Part shown: piece after piece, positions 18,292 through 27,057 of the stretch
How positions within the stretch are numbered: position 1 is the stretch's first letter
How the letters are laid out: every line of letters starts with the position of its first letter
Origin: Rikenella microfusus
GTDB taxonomy: Bacteria > Bacteroidota > Bacteroidia > Bacteroidales > Tenuifilaceae
NCBI GenBank assembly: GCA_020722565.1
Contig: DYKO01000005.1
Coordinates: 124,001 to 188,000, forward strand
Length of the DNA stretch: 64,000 nucleotides
Direction: 5' to 3'
Program-made: the position numbers and the translations under genes
The notes under the pieces: generated by a model
What the model saw: only the letters and a program-made list of their open reading frames with translations
The model's database searches: none
Told to the model about the DNA's origin: nothing

Positions 18292-20772
18292 ATGATTTTA
18301 CACAAAGAACTTTTACAGGATATCGAAACAAAATTTGGGAAGAAAGTTTCTTACCAAAGAGACTGTAAAACGTTGTCGGATAGTGTTTTTGAGGTCACAC
18401 ACGAATATATTAGCCCTGCCACCCTCCGAAGGTTATTTGGATTTCTGGTTACGAATTCTAAACCATCGCGTGTCACGCTTGATATCCTTTCGCATTACAT
18501 AGGTTTTACGGATTGGCACCATTATGTAGAGCACAAAAAGAAATCAAAAGAGGGATCCACCTTAACCAAACTACCCAACCTTTGGGAGATGCTTCAGGAG
18601 AAGGCCTATAATTTGAATCATCAAGCACTCAAGACAATCCGTGGCAAATCGGGAATTCCTTTTGATTGCACCATCAGACGATTTGGCATTGAGGATCAAC
18701 TCAATCAGTTCATAGCTTCTAAATCATCAGCATTCGCCTTAATTGGTCCGGGAGGATACGGCAAGACCACACTGATTGCTCATTGGTATCAAAATTATTT
18801 AAAAGAAAACCATAATAAAATTTTATCGTTCATCCTTTCAGCAAGTAAACTAGAAAAGCTAACACAATCTGATTTAAGCATTGGCGAATGGTTGTGGGAA
18901 CAAGTGGAGATAGATATTAATTCGAACCCAAACATTTACAACGATTTGTCTAAACATACTGGCAGCATTCTTTTTATTATCGATGCACTTGATGAAATTG
19001 GGCTAACTGGATTAAAGTTGGAAAAAATACTTAAAAACATTGACGAACTGGTAACAGAATTTTCCATGTACTCTAATCTCAAACTAATTTTAACTTCGCG
19101 TGGGGCAACATGGAAACTTTTTAGCGGATATATAACAAATCCTCGGCTTTGGTCAAACATAGAACCATCAGACTTTAACTCTAATGGCGCCAATATTCCC
19201 CCCTTTTCCTACGAAGAAATGCAGCAGGTCCTCGATAATACTATAAATGCAAAAAATCATGAACGTATCCTAATTTTCGATTTACCCCCACAAACCCGAC
19301 AAACTCTTTCTTATCCCTTTTATTTGCAACTATTCGTCAATGGTTTCAATCAAGGCAACATACAGCAACAGGATCCACAATCCATCATCAGCGAGTTTCT
19401 GAAAAAAAAAGTTTACCAAACCACAGGTTCTGATGAAAAAACCGATATTCTGAATGCAATTGTTGACCACTGGTGGCAAAATCAAAAGCCTATTGCTAAA
19501 AAGGAGCTAAAAAATACATACCCCATTCACTTAAAAACCGAGGGAAGCTACTACGATGCCTATCACGATCTGTTATCCTTTGGCATTATTTCAGAGGATA
19601 AGATTTTTAGTTCCCAAATAGGGTACGAAAGTCGGATTAGTATTTGTAATCCTTTAATTTCGACAACTATACTCTCATTTAATCTCATTAAAAAATATGG
19701 TTTCTCAGAACAACTTATTAAATCAACTGTCAATAATTACTCAAAAAACGAAAATTTTATAAAGCTAATCGCCAGTATATATAGCATAGCCTGCTCAGAA
19801 AAAAATATTCCTTTTCTCAAACACTTTCCTAAATACATCGATAAGTTTGATGAAATAAGCGAACTTGCTCTTATCATTCATGTTAATTTCAAAAGAGATC
19901 TTTCAATTTTACAGGAATTAGGACCACTTTTTTTTGCCCATCCTAAAATTAGCCATGCCTTAATTGTTGAGAATCCCGATTTCAATAGTCTTACTAATTC
20001 GTTTCAGAAATTACTTGAGTATTCATATTCTCAACCCCACCTTTCGGAAATTGCAAAATTTATAATTGATTACGGCAATCTTTTATCACTCAAATTGTCA
20101 AGCATTCAATTATCTCATATAGAAGGTTATAATCAGGAAACAGTTAAAAAACATGGTCCATTTGTAACGGGATTATGGTATGCACTAAATTTAACACTAT
20201 GCAAAAAGCAGCAAAGAAATAAACTTGTTCAAGATGTTTTTGATTTGTTCAGCAATTTTGATGATAAAGGTAAAGCCGAATTCAGGGAAGCGCTTGCACC
20301 AATTGCTATTATCACTAACAATAAATTTAACCTACTAAACCTTTTTGATACAAAACTTAACGTCACGGCACACCAAAAATCGTTCGATTTTATTGTAAGC
20401 AAGTTTAATAACATTTTAAAGGGGAACCTTATACTTTCCGCACGTGAACATTCTCAGATTATGCAATGCTACGGGCAACTTAACCCTTTGCGAAGCAACT
20501 TTGGAATTGTAATAGGTGAGCTAAGCCGATCAATCTCATTTTTCTATGAGAATAAGCTTGAAATGTCTCACCGGTGCATACGAAATGCAATAGAGCTCTG
20601 CGGTTATTCAGGTTACAGGTTACCTGAAATGAAACTCATGAGAATGCTCGGGAACACTCTGATTAAATTTAATGAGAGGAAACAAGGCGAGAAGTTTTTG
20701 AATTACGCCCAATCCCTTACGGAAAAGTCTGGAATATATAGAATTACGGATTTATTTGAGAGTGATACCTAA
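18292..20772 (+). CDS. NACHT-type STAND NTPase, possible defence/conflict protein
   Basis: An 826-residue cytosolic protein. Residues 1-85 form a helical N-terminal domain (SPATLRRLFGFLVTNSKPSR followed by ILSHYIGFTDW), seen by eye as a DNA-binding-like or adaptor module. The NTPase domain begins near 130 with Walker A GPGGYGKTT at 152-160 and a NACHT-style Walker B LFIIDALDEIG near 227-237. The sensor strand LKLILTSRGATWKLF follows. The remaining 500 residues are helical, with a TPR-like pair at the very end (MKLMRMLGNTLIKFNERKQGEKFLNYAQ). NACHT STAND proteins are ATP-dependent switches that oligomerise on sensing a ligand, and bacterial members often defend against phage. The divergent trypsin-fold gene supports such a locus. 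The 3' end overlaps the convergent kinase gene by 29 bases. Confidence 0.82.
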   Translation: MILHKELLQDIETKFGKKVSYQRDCKTLSDSVFEVTHEYISPATLRRLFGFLVTNSKPSRVTLDILSHYIGFTDWHHYVEHKKKSKEGSTLTKLPNLWEMLQEKAYNLNHQALKTIRGKSGIPFDCTIRRFGIEDQLNQFIASKSSAFALIGPGGYGKTTLIAHWYQNYLKENHNKILSFILSASKLEKLTQSDLSIGEWLWEQVEIDINSNPNIYNDLSKHTGSILFIIDALDEIGLTGLKLEKILKNIDELVTEFSMYSNLKLILTSRGATWKLFSGYITNPRLWSNIEPSDFNSNGANIPPFSYEEMQQVLDNTINAKNHERILIFDLPPQTRQTLSYPFYLQLFVNGFNQGNIQQQDPQSIISEFLKKKVYQTTGSDEKTDILNAIVDHWWQNQKPIAKKELKNTYPIHLKTEGSYYDAYHDLLSFGIISEDKIFSSQIGYESRISICNPLISTTILSFNLIKKYGFSEQLIKSTVNNYSKNENFIKLIASIYSIACSEKNIPFLKHFPKYIDKFDEISELALIIHVNFKRDLSILQELGPLFFAHPKISHALIVENPDFNSLTNSFQKLLEYSYSQPHLSEIAKFIIDYGNLLSLKLSSIQLSHIEGYNQETVKKHGPFVTGLWYALNLTLCKKQQRNKLVQDVFDLFSNFDDKGKAEFREALAPIAIITNNKFNLLNLFDTKLNVTAHQKSFDFIVSKFNNILKGNLILSAREHSQIMQCYGQLNPLRSNFGIVIGELSRSISFFYENKLEMSHRCIRNAIELCGYSGYRLPEMKLMRMLGNTLIKFNERKQGEKFLNYAQSLTEKSGIYRITDLFESDT

Positions 20773-21592
20773 TTAGTTCATCTATTGGGTAACGAAGATA
20801 CCGGCTCACTTTAAAGCTATTCTCCTCCCCAACCAAATCCAATATAGAGCTGAAAAGACAGCCAACAGAACCGGTAACACCAATGGGAATTTCATCAAGG
20901 TTTTCAAAAACACTTAGGTGATACTTGAACAATACCTGAAAAGTTTCCTTAACAATTGAGTAAATTGAGGGATTTTCCAAGTTCTCGAGAATAAAGGGAA
21001 CAAACGAGGCCAAGTAAGCCGAAGGGCGTGGATTAGTGTAAACCATGTTAAGTATATGGCCTAGCTCAACATTAAACTGCGACCTTAGTTTATTCGAAAT
21101 TTCAGGATCAAGGAGATTATATAGATAAGCCCTTAGCAGTAAGCGCCCCATGTAGGCTCCGCTACCCTCATCGCCAAGTATAAAACCTAAAGATGGGGTA
21201 CGGGTTGAAAGTTTTTCCCCATCGTAATAGGAAACATTGGAACCAGTACCAAGAATGGCAACAATGCCCTTTTTGTTGCCAAAAAGTGCGCGAGCAGCTC
21301 CCAAAGCATCGGAAACTGCCTGAACCCTCGCATTGCTGAAAAATAAACTTAGATAGTGCGAAACATCTTGTCCCCGTTCGTGCACGCTACAACCGGCACC
21401 GTAAAAATAAACACTTAAAACCTTGCTAGGGTAAAGATCCTTAGGGAAATTTTGGTTTAAAGCGTTTAGGAAATCCTCCTGCTTATTAAAATATGGATTT
21501 AATCCAATAGTTTCAAACCGCCCTATGGTTTTACTATTCTCAACAATTCGCCAATCGGTTTTAGTTGCCCCACTATCGGCTATAACAATCAT
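20744..21592 (-). CDS. BadF/BadG/BcrA/BcrD-type ATPase, N-acetylglucosamine-kinase-like
   Basis: A 282-residue ASKHA-fold kinase. The phosphate-1 motif is IADSGATKTDWRIVE at residues 3-17, the phosphate-2 region VAILGTGSNVSYYDG and the loop LGFILGDEGSGAYMG. In Bacteroidota this family is usually annotated as N-acetylglucosamine kinase, giving GlcNAc-6-phosphate for amino sugar salvage; the substrate is inferred, not visible. It starts 13 bases after the stop of a peptide-binding lipoprotein gene, so the two form an operon. Its 3' end overlaps the convergent NACHT gene by 29 bases. Confidence 0.87.
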   Translation of the reverse strand: MIVIADSGATKTDWRIVENSKTIGRFETIGLNPYFNKQEDFLNALNQNFPKDLYPSKVLSVYFYGAGCSVHERGQDVSHYLSLFFSNARVQAVSDALGAARALFGNKKGIVAILGTGSNVSYYDGEKLSTRTPSLGFILGDEGSGAYMGRLLLRAYLYNLLDPEISNKLRSQFNVELGHILNMVYTNPRPSAYLASFVPFILENLENPSIYSIVKETFQVLFKYHLSVFENLDEIPIGVTGSVGCLFSSILDLVGEENSFKVSRYLRYPIDELIRYHSQINP

Positions 21593-21605
21593 AAATTAAT
21601 CATAT

Positions 21606-23255
21606 TTACCGTTTAATCTTGATATTTTTAAGTTCCAGAAAATTCATAGGATTCACTGTCATACCCTCAATTCGTGTCGATACAAAACGAACAATCTTAT
21701 CGTAATACAAGGGAATAACCACTGCATTACTTACCAGCAAAGAATCCATCTGCCTGTAGTAAGTTAACCTGTCAATGTAGCTGCTGCAAAGCATAGCTTT
21801 ATCGTAAAGCTTATCATATAAAGGGTTGGAATACCGAATATAATTTGGGCCATTAGGTGCAAAACTTGAAGTGATAAAGCAAGCCATATAATTTTCAGGG
21901 TCGGGATAGTCAGCAATCCATGACCCCCTAAAAACAGTTAGTTTACCATTAGCAAGCATATCGCGATATGCAGCACCCGGTAAAACTTCAATTTTTAATC
22001 TTATTCCCAATTTCCCAAGTTGGTGCTGGATGTATTCAAATATATCGAGGTAATCGTCGGTAGTTGAAACAGTTATTTCGGGTAACCCCACTCCATTACT
22101 AAAACCAGCCTGAGCCAAAAGTTCAGTAGCAAGTTTTGGATTAAACCCAACACCATAGGTGGGGGTTCCAAAGCCAGGCAAACCAGTTGGAACAAATCCG
22201 TTATTAGCCGGAAAGCCAAGGTTGTTTCTGAGATAGAGCATCATCCGTGTTTTGTCAAAACCCAAAGCAATTGCCTTTCTAACCCTGGCATCAAGCAGAA
22301 CGGACATTCGATCCTTTAAAAGAAGGGAGTCAGCTATAATTCCAATGTACTCGGTATTTAAATAAGGCCCAGTGAGCATATTAAGCCGCCCGGCATACTT
22401 AGGGTTAAGGTTTCCATTACGGGTTAGCAACTCATCTTTAGAGGCTGTATGAACCCCAGAAAGGAAATCGAGTTTCCCGTTCAGGAATTCAAGGAATTCC
22501 GATTGTTTATCGGGAATAAATGTAATAGATATACCTTCAATGTATGGAAGCCGCAGCCCAGAGCTATCACACTCAAAATACTTAGGATTTCGGCGAAGCA
22601 CCAGCTTTTCACCATCACGCCATAACTTTTTGTAGAAGGGGCCTGTTCCAACAGGATTACGACCAAAATCTTTACCATAGTATAATACCGCTTCGTGCGG
22701 AACAACATAACAATAGGGCATGCTGAGCAACCCAAGAAAGGGTGGAAATGGTTTTCGTAGCCTAAGTTCAAGCGTGCTATCGTTCAATGCTCTGCATCCT
22801 TTGCTATAACTCGGGTCATCCACATCAAGAGCATTAAACACCCATAACCCTGTAGAAGCAGTTAATGGGTCAAGTATCCGATTGAAAGAATAAACAAAAT
22901 CATGGGCAGTTACCCTTCGTCCTATTCCCCCTTTAAAAACCTGAGAATCATGAAAGTAAACATCATTTCGGAGGGTAAATGAATAGGTTAGTCCGTCATC
23001 AGATATTTTCCATGATTTTGCTATTGCCGGTTCAATGGTAAGGGAATCGGACAACTGCACCAGCCCATTAAAAATCTGGCTAACTGGCCAGATAAGTGCA
23101 AGGTTTCGTGCATATGCCGGATCAAGTGTAGTAATCCCCTTGCTCTCGTTGTACCTGAAAACTAAAGCATTGCCATTTTGCCGGTTTGGTTTACAAGCAA
23201 TTACAAGCAGCAGCAGTACCAAAAATTGTAAGTTATTTTTACAAAAAAAATTCAT
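21606..23255 (-). CDS. ABC-transporter substrate-binding lipoprotein, oligopeptide type (SBP family 5)
   Basis: A 549-residue lipoprotein. The signal peptide ends in the lipobox LVIAC with Cys21 as the lipidated residue. The family 5 pattern is clear: WKISDDGLTYSFTLRNDVYFHD near 70-90, AHDFVYSFNRILDP, GTGPFYKKLW, RNPKYFE, ARVRKAIALGFDK and WIADYPDPENYMACF. Such proteins deliver oligopeptides, murein peptides or nickel to Dpp/Opp permeases. No permease or ATPase genes are nearby, so it must work with a distant transporter or act as a sensor. The operon partner downstream is a GlcNAc-kinase-like enzyme, which makes cell-wall fragment recycling one possibility (inference). A terminator or attenuator-like hairpin lies 80-105 bases upstream. 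Confidence 0.9.
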   Translation of the reverse strand: MNFFCKNNLQFLVLLLLVIACKPNRQNGNALVFRYNESKGITTLDPAYARNLALIWPVSQIFNGLVQLSDSLTIEPAIAKSWKISDDGLTYSFTLRNDVYFHDSQVFKGGIGRRVTAHDFVYSFNRILDPLTASTGLWVFNALDVDDPSYSKGCRALNDSTLELRLRKPFPPFLGLLSMPYCYVVPHEAVLYYGKDFGRNPVGTGPFYKKLWRDGEKLVLRRNPKYFECDSSGLRLPYIEGISITFIPDKQSEFLEFLNGKLDFLSGVHTASKDELLTRNGNLNPKYAGRLNMLTGPYLNTEYIGIIADSLLLKDRMSVLLDARVRKAIALGFDKTRMMLYLRNNLGFPANNGFVPTGLPGFGTPTYGVGFNPKLATELLAQAGFSNGVGLPEITVSTTDDYLDIFEYIQHQLGKLGIRLKIEVLPGAAYRDMLANGKLTVFRGSWIADYPDPENYMACFITSSFAPNGPNYIRYSNPLYDKLYDKAMLCSSYIDRLTYYRQMDSLLVSNAVVIPLYYDKIVRFVSTRIEGMTVNPMNFLELKNIKIKR

Positions 23256-23320
23256 GCTCGTGCAAAATCAACCCAAACCTACATTTTTTTTCCAATCAAA
23301 AAAAGTGAATCTATTATAAA

Positions 23321-23359
23321 GATAAAAAAATAAAGACGGAGCCGAAACTCAACTCCGTC
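23321..23359 (-). terminator. Rho-independent terminator or attenuator upstream of the peptide-binding gene
   Basis: On the minus strand GACGGAG (23353-23359) pairs perfectly with CTCCGTC (23335-23341) around an 11-base loop, followed by TTTATTTTTTTATC. It lies 212 bases beyond the stop of the gene at 23571 and 80 bases before the start at 23255. Confidence 0.75.
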
Positions 23360-23440
23360 CTTACACCCTAACTAACCTAAATCAACTAAACCTTAACCAA
23401 CTATTAACCCTAAAACCCATTCTAAACTATTTAGTTTTAT
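23335..23440 (-). ncRNA. Candidate small RNA or leader RNA (about 105 nt)
   Basis: Between a -7 box (23446-23453) and an intrinsic terminator (23335-23359) lies a stretch with no ordinary gene. On the minus strand it is almost devoid of C and rich in G and T, with recurring GGTTA/GTTAG units. A short stem AAACT/AGTTT occurs near the predicted 5' end. A 12-residue frame (MGFRVNSWLRFS) is contained in it. It may be an independent small RNA or a terminated leader of the peptide-binding lipoprotein operon. No known RNA family was recognised. Confidence 0.4.
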
Positions 23441-23445
23441 AACGG

Positions 23446-23453
23446 CAAAATTA
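23446..23453 (-). promoter_or_regulatory. Putative -7 box for the candidate small RNA
   Basis: Reads TAATTTTG on the minus strand, matching TAnnTTTG. A TTG lies 14 bases upstream of it, somewhat close for a -33 element. It lies in a 315-base gap between genes. Confidence 0.45.
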
Positions 23454-23570
23454 CACCCTTTGTTACACAAAATTCAGACCAAAAATGGTGATATAAAACA
23501 TCTCTTTTCTTCTGCCCATCTATTCTGATATTTAAAACGATATGATCTAAAACATAAACATTTTTTAACG

Positions 23571-24158
23571 CTACTTAACCTTTAGCACATGTAAAAAACT
23601 CATAAATGCCTGAACGCTATTCAATGATTTAATAGGACATAGACCAACAAATTCTCTTGCCCTATTAACCATCTCAACATCAACATTCTGCTCATTAAAA
23701 CCATAAAGGAACCTAAATGCAATGGCAACTTTTAATCCTGTAGGTCTACACCTAATGGTTAACGAGGAGTACCGCCCGGGATGAATGTGAATAAAATAAT
23801 CGGAGCGATTTCCCAGCCTCAACACCCATCGTGAACCATCGCTCAAGAATAGGGTTCTATATGAATTTTGAGTTTTGCCAAGCCAATCTTTAAATACGGG
23901 AATGTTGTCAATTTCCCCCCTCCTCAGCTGCAACAATATTTCATGAGCTATTAGTTCAGGAGAAAGTTCGCCCATATAAAAATCGAGAAGTGTTCCGCCA
24001 ATACAACAAAGAGTTTCCCTGAGGTCAAGGTTGCCGTACTCTCTAATTTTTGTTATCTGATTGCAAACAAAAGCCCTATGATGCTTCCATGGATTAAAAG
24101 CAATAGGTTTTATGGCGTCCATACCAACAAAATCTGTGCAAAGATGTTTATCAATCAT
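23571..24158 (-). CDS. Hypothetical protein
   Basis: A 195-residue soluble protein with no signal peptide or membrane segment. The N-terminal half is helical (NPWKHHRAFVCNQITKIREY and ELIAHEILLQLRRGEI). The C-terminal half has a beta-rich core (YRTLFLSDGSRWVLRLGN and YFIHIHPGRYSSLTIRCRP), then a helix. The pattern SDG-S-W-LR-G followed by HIHPGRYS looks like a conserved family, but I do not recognise a characterised function. It is divergent from the Crp/Fnr gene, with 55 bases between the two starts, so the regulator could control it (inference). Confidence 0.7.
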   Translation of the reverse strand: MIDKHLCTDFVGMDAIKPIAFNPWKHHRAFVCNQITKIREYGNLDLRETLCCIGGTLLDFYMGELSPELIAHEILLQLRRGEIDNIPVFKDWLGKTQNSYRTLFLSDGSRWVLRLGNRSDYFIHIHPGRYSSLTIRCRPTGLKVAIAFRFLYGFNEQNVDVEMVNRAREFVGLCPIKSLNSVQAFMSFLHVLKVK

Positions 24159-24213
24159 CCCCCTAATTCTCTTTGCAAATCAATTTAGTCACTTTAAATT
24201 GAAAATAAAAGAT

Positions 24214-24882
24214 ATGTTTAAAATGATTTCAATGTCTCCCATTTTCAAAGGGCTCTCTGAAACCGAAGTTAAAGAGTTACTTGAAAATGTTCACCATAAC
24301 ATACGGAGCTACAGCAGAGGGCAAATCATTGCCCAGCGAGGCGAAGAGGTTAATAACCTCTATATTGTTGTGGAAGGGAGTGTAAAAGGTGAAATGGTTG
24401 ACTTTTCGGGAAAAATTCTTAAGGTAGAAGAGATGCACGCTCCCATGCCCGTTGCGCATGCCTTTATTTTTGGGGAATACAACATATTCCCTGTTGATGT
24501 TATTGCACTTGATAATTGCAAAATATTATACATTCCTAAAATTGAGTTCCTAGAGTTAATGCAGCACGAGACAAGGGTGTTAATCAAATATCTGAATTCC
24601 ATATCAAATAGGGCTCAATTCCTATCAAATAAACTTTGGTTACTCTCTTTTAAAACCATTAAGGGGAAAATAGCCCATTACCTGCTCAATATATCCAAAA
24701 GCAATACCCGAACAACCCTAATTTTATACAAATCGCATCAGGAACTTGCTGAATTTTTTGGCGTAACGCGACCCTCTTTGGCAAGGGTTCTGGCTGAATT
24801 GCAGGAAGAAGGAGTAATTTATGTAAACCGGCGCGAGGTAACAATTCTTAACCGGGCAAAGCTACTAGAAATGATAAAGTAA
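24214..24882 (+). CDS. Crp/Fnr-family transcriptional regulator
   Basis: A 222-residue regulator from the ATG at 24214. A longer frame from 24112 overlaps the divergent gene and is not credible, since homology starts at MFKMISMSPIFKGLSETEVKELL. The N-terminal beta roll (IIAQRGEEVNNLYIVVEGSVKGEM) has no clear cAMP-binding cassette (HAFIFGEYNIFPVDVIALD). No Fnr-type cysteine cluster is present, so the ligand is unknown. A long dimer helix leads to the winged helix-turn-helix (KSHQELAEFFGVTRPSLARVL). The gene ends 3 bases before the convergent glycosyltransferase. Confidence 0.9.
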   Translation: MFKMISMSPIFKGLSETEVKELLENVHHNIRSYSRGQIIAQRGEEVNNLYIVVEGSVKGEMVDFSGKILKVEEMHAPMPVAHAFIFGEYNIFPVDVIALDNCKILYIPKIEFLELMQHETRVLIKYLNSISNRAQFLSNKLWLLSFKTIKGKIAHYLLNISKSNTRTTLILYKSHQELAEFFGVTRPSLARVLAELQEEGVIYVNRREVTILNRAKLLEMIK

Positions 24883-24885
24883 CTT

Positions 24886-25875
24886 TTAATGATAAAAGCT
24901 TTTCATAAAAGCGCCCTGAGGCTTCTGTCCATATATAAGCCATAGCCATAAAGCATAAATGAAACCCAGACCATAACCGTAAAGTTGAACCCATGCGGCA
25001 ACAATACTCAAAAGTGCCACCTCAAAATTTTTACTCTTAACTAGAGAATCTATGAGAATGGATAATGAGTAAAGCAATGGAATAATCAGAAATAATGGGG
25101 AAATGAAAGAAATCCCAACAATGGTTGTCATGAACAGCACAAAAACTGATGGCAACAAATGAACCAGCTTCAGAGTTCCAGGATGGTTTAGGCTAAGATT
25201 AATGCGAGCCATTCCTGAGTTAAAAACCTGTTTAAAAAACTTACGGAAATCGCTACGCCTCTTGTGATAAACATAGGCTTTAGGAAACAAACGGCTCTTG
25301 AAGCCATTTTCAAAAAGCCTAAGGCTAAGGTCAACATCCTCACCAAAACGCATGTTTGAGAATCCACCAACCTGTCGAAAGGCAGATGCAAGTATCCCCA
25401 TATTAAAACTTCGGGGGGCAAAGCGCTCCAAACTTACCCTACCACCCCGAATTCCGCCGGTTGTAAAAAAAGATGTCATGGTATAACCTATGGCTTTTTG
25501 CACAGGACTAAAATTGGGATGCGTAGCATCGGGACCCCCAAAAAAATCAACGGGCTGATGCTGCATTTCACTCAGTACAACATCGAAAAAATTTTCAGGA
25601 ATCAAACAGTCGGAATCAAAAAAAATAAGGTAGTCTCCGCTTACCCTTTCGGCACCAAAATTACGTGTTGGCCCCGGACCTGAATTGTCTTTAACATAAT
25701 ACCTTATATTTAAATTGCGGGAATACTTTTCTACCACATCCCTACAGGATATATCAGAACCATCCTCTACTACTATTACCTCAAAATTCGAATAATTACA
25801 AAGAGTTAGACTGGCCAAAAGTTCATCCACTTCCTGCGGCCTGTTATACACTGGAATTATCAATGAAAACCTCAT
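24886..25875 (-). CDS. Family 2 glycosyltransferase, membrane-associated
   Basis: A 329-residue GT-A enzyme. The nucleotide-sugar domain starts FSLIIPVYNRPQEVDELLASL and continues VIVVEDGSD, NSGPGPTRNFGAERVSGDYLIFFDSDC (metal-binding Asp-Ser-Asp) and FGEDVDLSLRLFENGF (acceptor ED motif). Two or three hydrophobic helices close the C-terminus (about residues 220-320), anchoring it at the inner face of the cytoplasmic membrane. It probably builds surface or secreted glycans; donor and acceptor are unknown. It stands alone, convergent with the Crp/Fnr gene. Confidence 0.92.
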   Translation of the reverse strand: MRFSLIIPVYNRPQEVDELLASLTLCNYSNFEVIVVEDGSDISCRDVVEKYSRNLNIRYYVKDNSGPGPTRNFGAERVSGDYLIFFDSDCLIPENFFDVVLSEMQHQPVDFFGGPDATHPNFSPVQKAIGYTMTSFFTTGGIRGGRVSLERFAPRSFNMGILASAFRQVGGFSNMRFGEDVDLSLRLFENGFKSRLFPKAYVYHKRRSDFRKFFKQVFNSGMARINLSLNHPGTLKLVHLLPSVFVLFMTTIVGISFISPLFLIIPLLYSLSILIDSLVKSKNFEVALLSIVAAWVQLYGYGLGFIYALWLWLIYGQKPQGAFMKSFYH

Positions 25876-26130
25876 ATATTATAAAATATTTGCGAATATA
25901 CATTAATGCTTAATAATGTTCATAAAAAATCATTAATATTGGAACCTCATAAAAAGCAAAAAAATCATTGACTACACAAAAACAACCATTCATCACCATA
26001 ATCAAAAAATTTGTCATATGAAAAACTATTTTAGACAATAATTAACACTTATGGTTTAATAAATTGTAAAGAAAAGTATCATTTATAAATTTTGATATTA
26101 TATTCAACGCATGAAAAAATAGTCTTTAAC

Positions 26131-26994
26131 ATGAGACAGTTAAAAATAGTTAAACAGGTAACCAACCGTGAAGCGGTGTCGCTTGACAAGTATCTTCATG
26201 AGATAGGAAAAGTAGATCTACTCTCCGCCGAAGAGGAGGTTATTCTTGCTCGAAAGATTAAAGAAGGAGACCATGAAGCATTGGAGAAACTGGTAAAAGC
26301 CAACCTCCGATTTGTAGTCTCAGTAGCCAAACAGTACCAGAACCAAGGTTTAAGTTTACCCGACCTCATAAATGAGGGCAACGTAGGTTTAATTAAGGCA
26401 GCACAACGATTTGACGAAACCAGGGGATTTAAATTCATATCCTATGCTGTATGGTGGATCCGGCAATCAATACTTCAAGCTCTTGCTGAGCAGGCACGAA
26501 TAGTTAAGCTACCCCTCAATAAAATTGGCTCCATAAATAAGGTAAGCCATGCTCTGTCGGAACTGGAACAACGTTTTGAACGTGAACCCACTATTGAAGA
26601 ACTTTCCGAAATACTGACATTAGCTATCGACGATATAAAGGAAGCCCTCAGGGGCAACAGCAGACATATCTCCATGGATGCTCCGTTAACAGAAGATGAA
26701 GATAGCAGCATGTACGATGTGCTTCTCTCGCCTGACTCCCCTATGCCCGATAAAGGGCTACTTAACGAGAGCTTGAGGAGAGAAATAGAACGGGCACTTT
26801 CCACTCTTTCGACTCGAGAGGCTAGCATTATCAGACTCTACTTCGGCTTAAACGGCAAACATCCGTTAACACTCGAGGAGATAGGCGAAGAGTTTGACTT
26901 AACCCGTGAGCGAGTTCGTCAAATTAAAGAGAAAGCGCTCAAAAGGCTGAAACAAACCACAAGAAGTAAAATACTTAAGAGCTACCTAGGCTAA
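26131..26994 (+). CDS. rpoD: Primary RNA polymerase sigma factor (sigma-70/RpoD, Bacteroidota type)
   Basis: The ATG at 26131 gives 287 residues starting [20 protein letters not shown], the length and N-terminus of the Bacteroidota primary sigma factor. A longer frame from 26092 is not needed. Region 1.2 is [19 protein letters not shown]. Region 2 is [20 protein letters not shown] with [19 protein letters not shown] and [15 protein letters not shown]. Region 3 is [10 protein letters not shown], and region 4 is [19 protein letters not shown] with the -35-type helix-turn-helix. It lacks the long N-terminal region 1.1 of proteobacterial RpoD. It reads the TAnnTTTG promoters marked in this window. 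A strong terminator follows. Confidence 0.97.
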   Translation: MRQLKIVKQVTNREAVSLDKYLHEIGKVDLLSAEEEVILARKIKEGDHEALEKLVKANLRFVVSVAKQYQNQGLSLPDLINEGNVGLIKAAQRFDETRGFKFISYAVWWIRQSILQALAEQARIVKLPLNKIGSINKVSHALSELEQRFEREPTIEELSEILTLAIDDIKEALRGNSRHISMDAPLTEDEDSSMYDVLLSPDSPMPDKGLLNESLRREIERALSTLSTREASIIRLYFGLNGKHPLTLEEIGEEFDLTRERVRQIKEKALKRLKQTTRSKILKSYLG

Positions 26995-27001
26995 TATGAA
27001 A

Positions 27002-27030
27002 CGACCCGCCAAGCGGGTCGCTTTTTTTTT
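27002..27030 (+). terminator. Rho-independent terminator of rpoD
   Basis: CGACCCGC pairs perfectly with GCGGGTCG around a CAA loop, then C and nine T. It begins 7 bases after the rpoD stop. Confidence 0.95.
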
Positions 27031-27032
27031 GC

Positions 27033-27040
27033 TACCTTTG
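27033..27040 (+). promoter_or_regulatory. -7 box for rpe
   Basis: TACCTTTG followed by CAC is an excellent TAnnTTTG match, 17 bases before the rpe ATG and right after the rpoD terminator. The -33 region falls in the terminator hairpin. Confidence 0.65.
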
Positions 27041-27057
27041 CACAAAATGTATGAAAT

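Noticed and set aside
24112-24213. Longer N-terminus for the Crp/Fnr regulator
   Set aside because: It overlaps the divergent gene's 5' end, and the family homology begins after the ATG at 24214.
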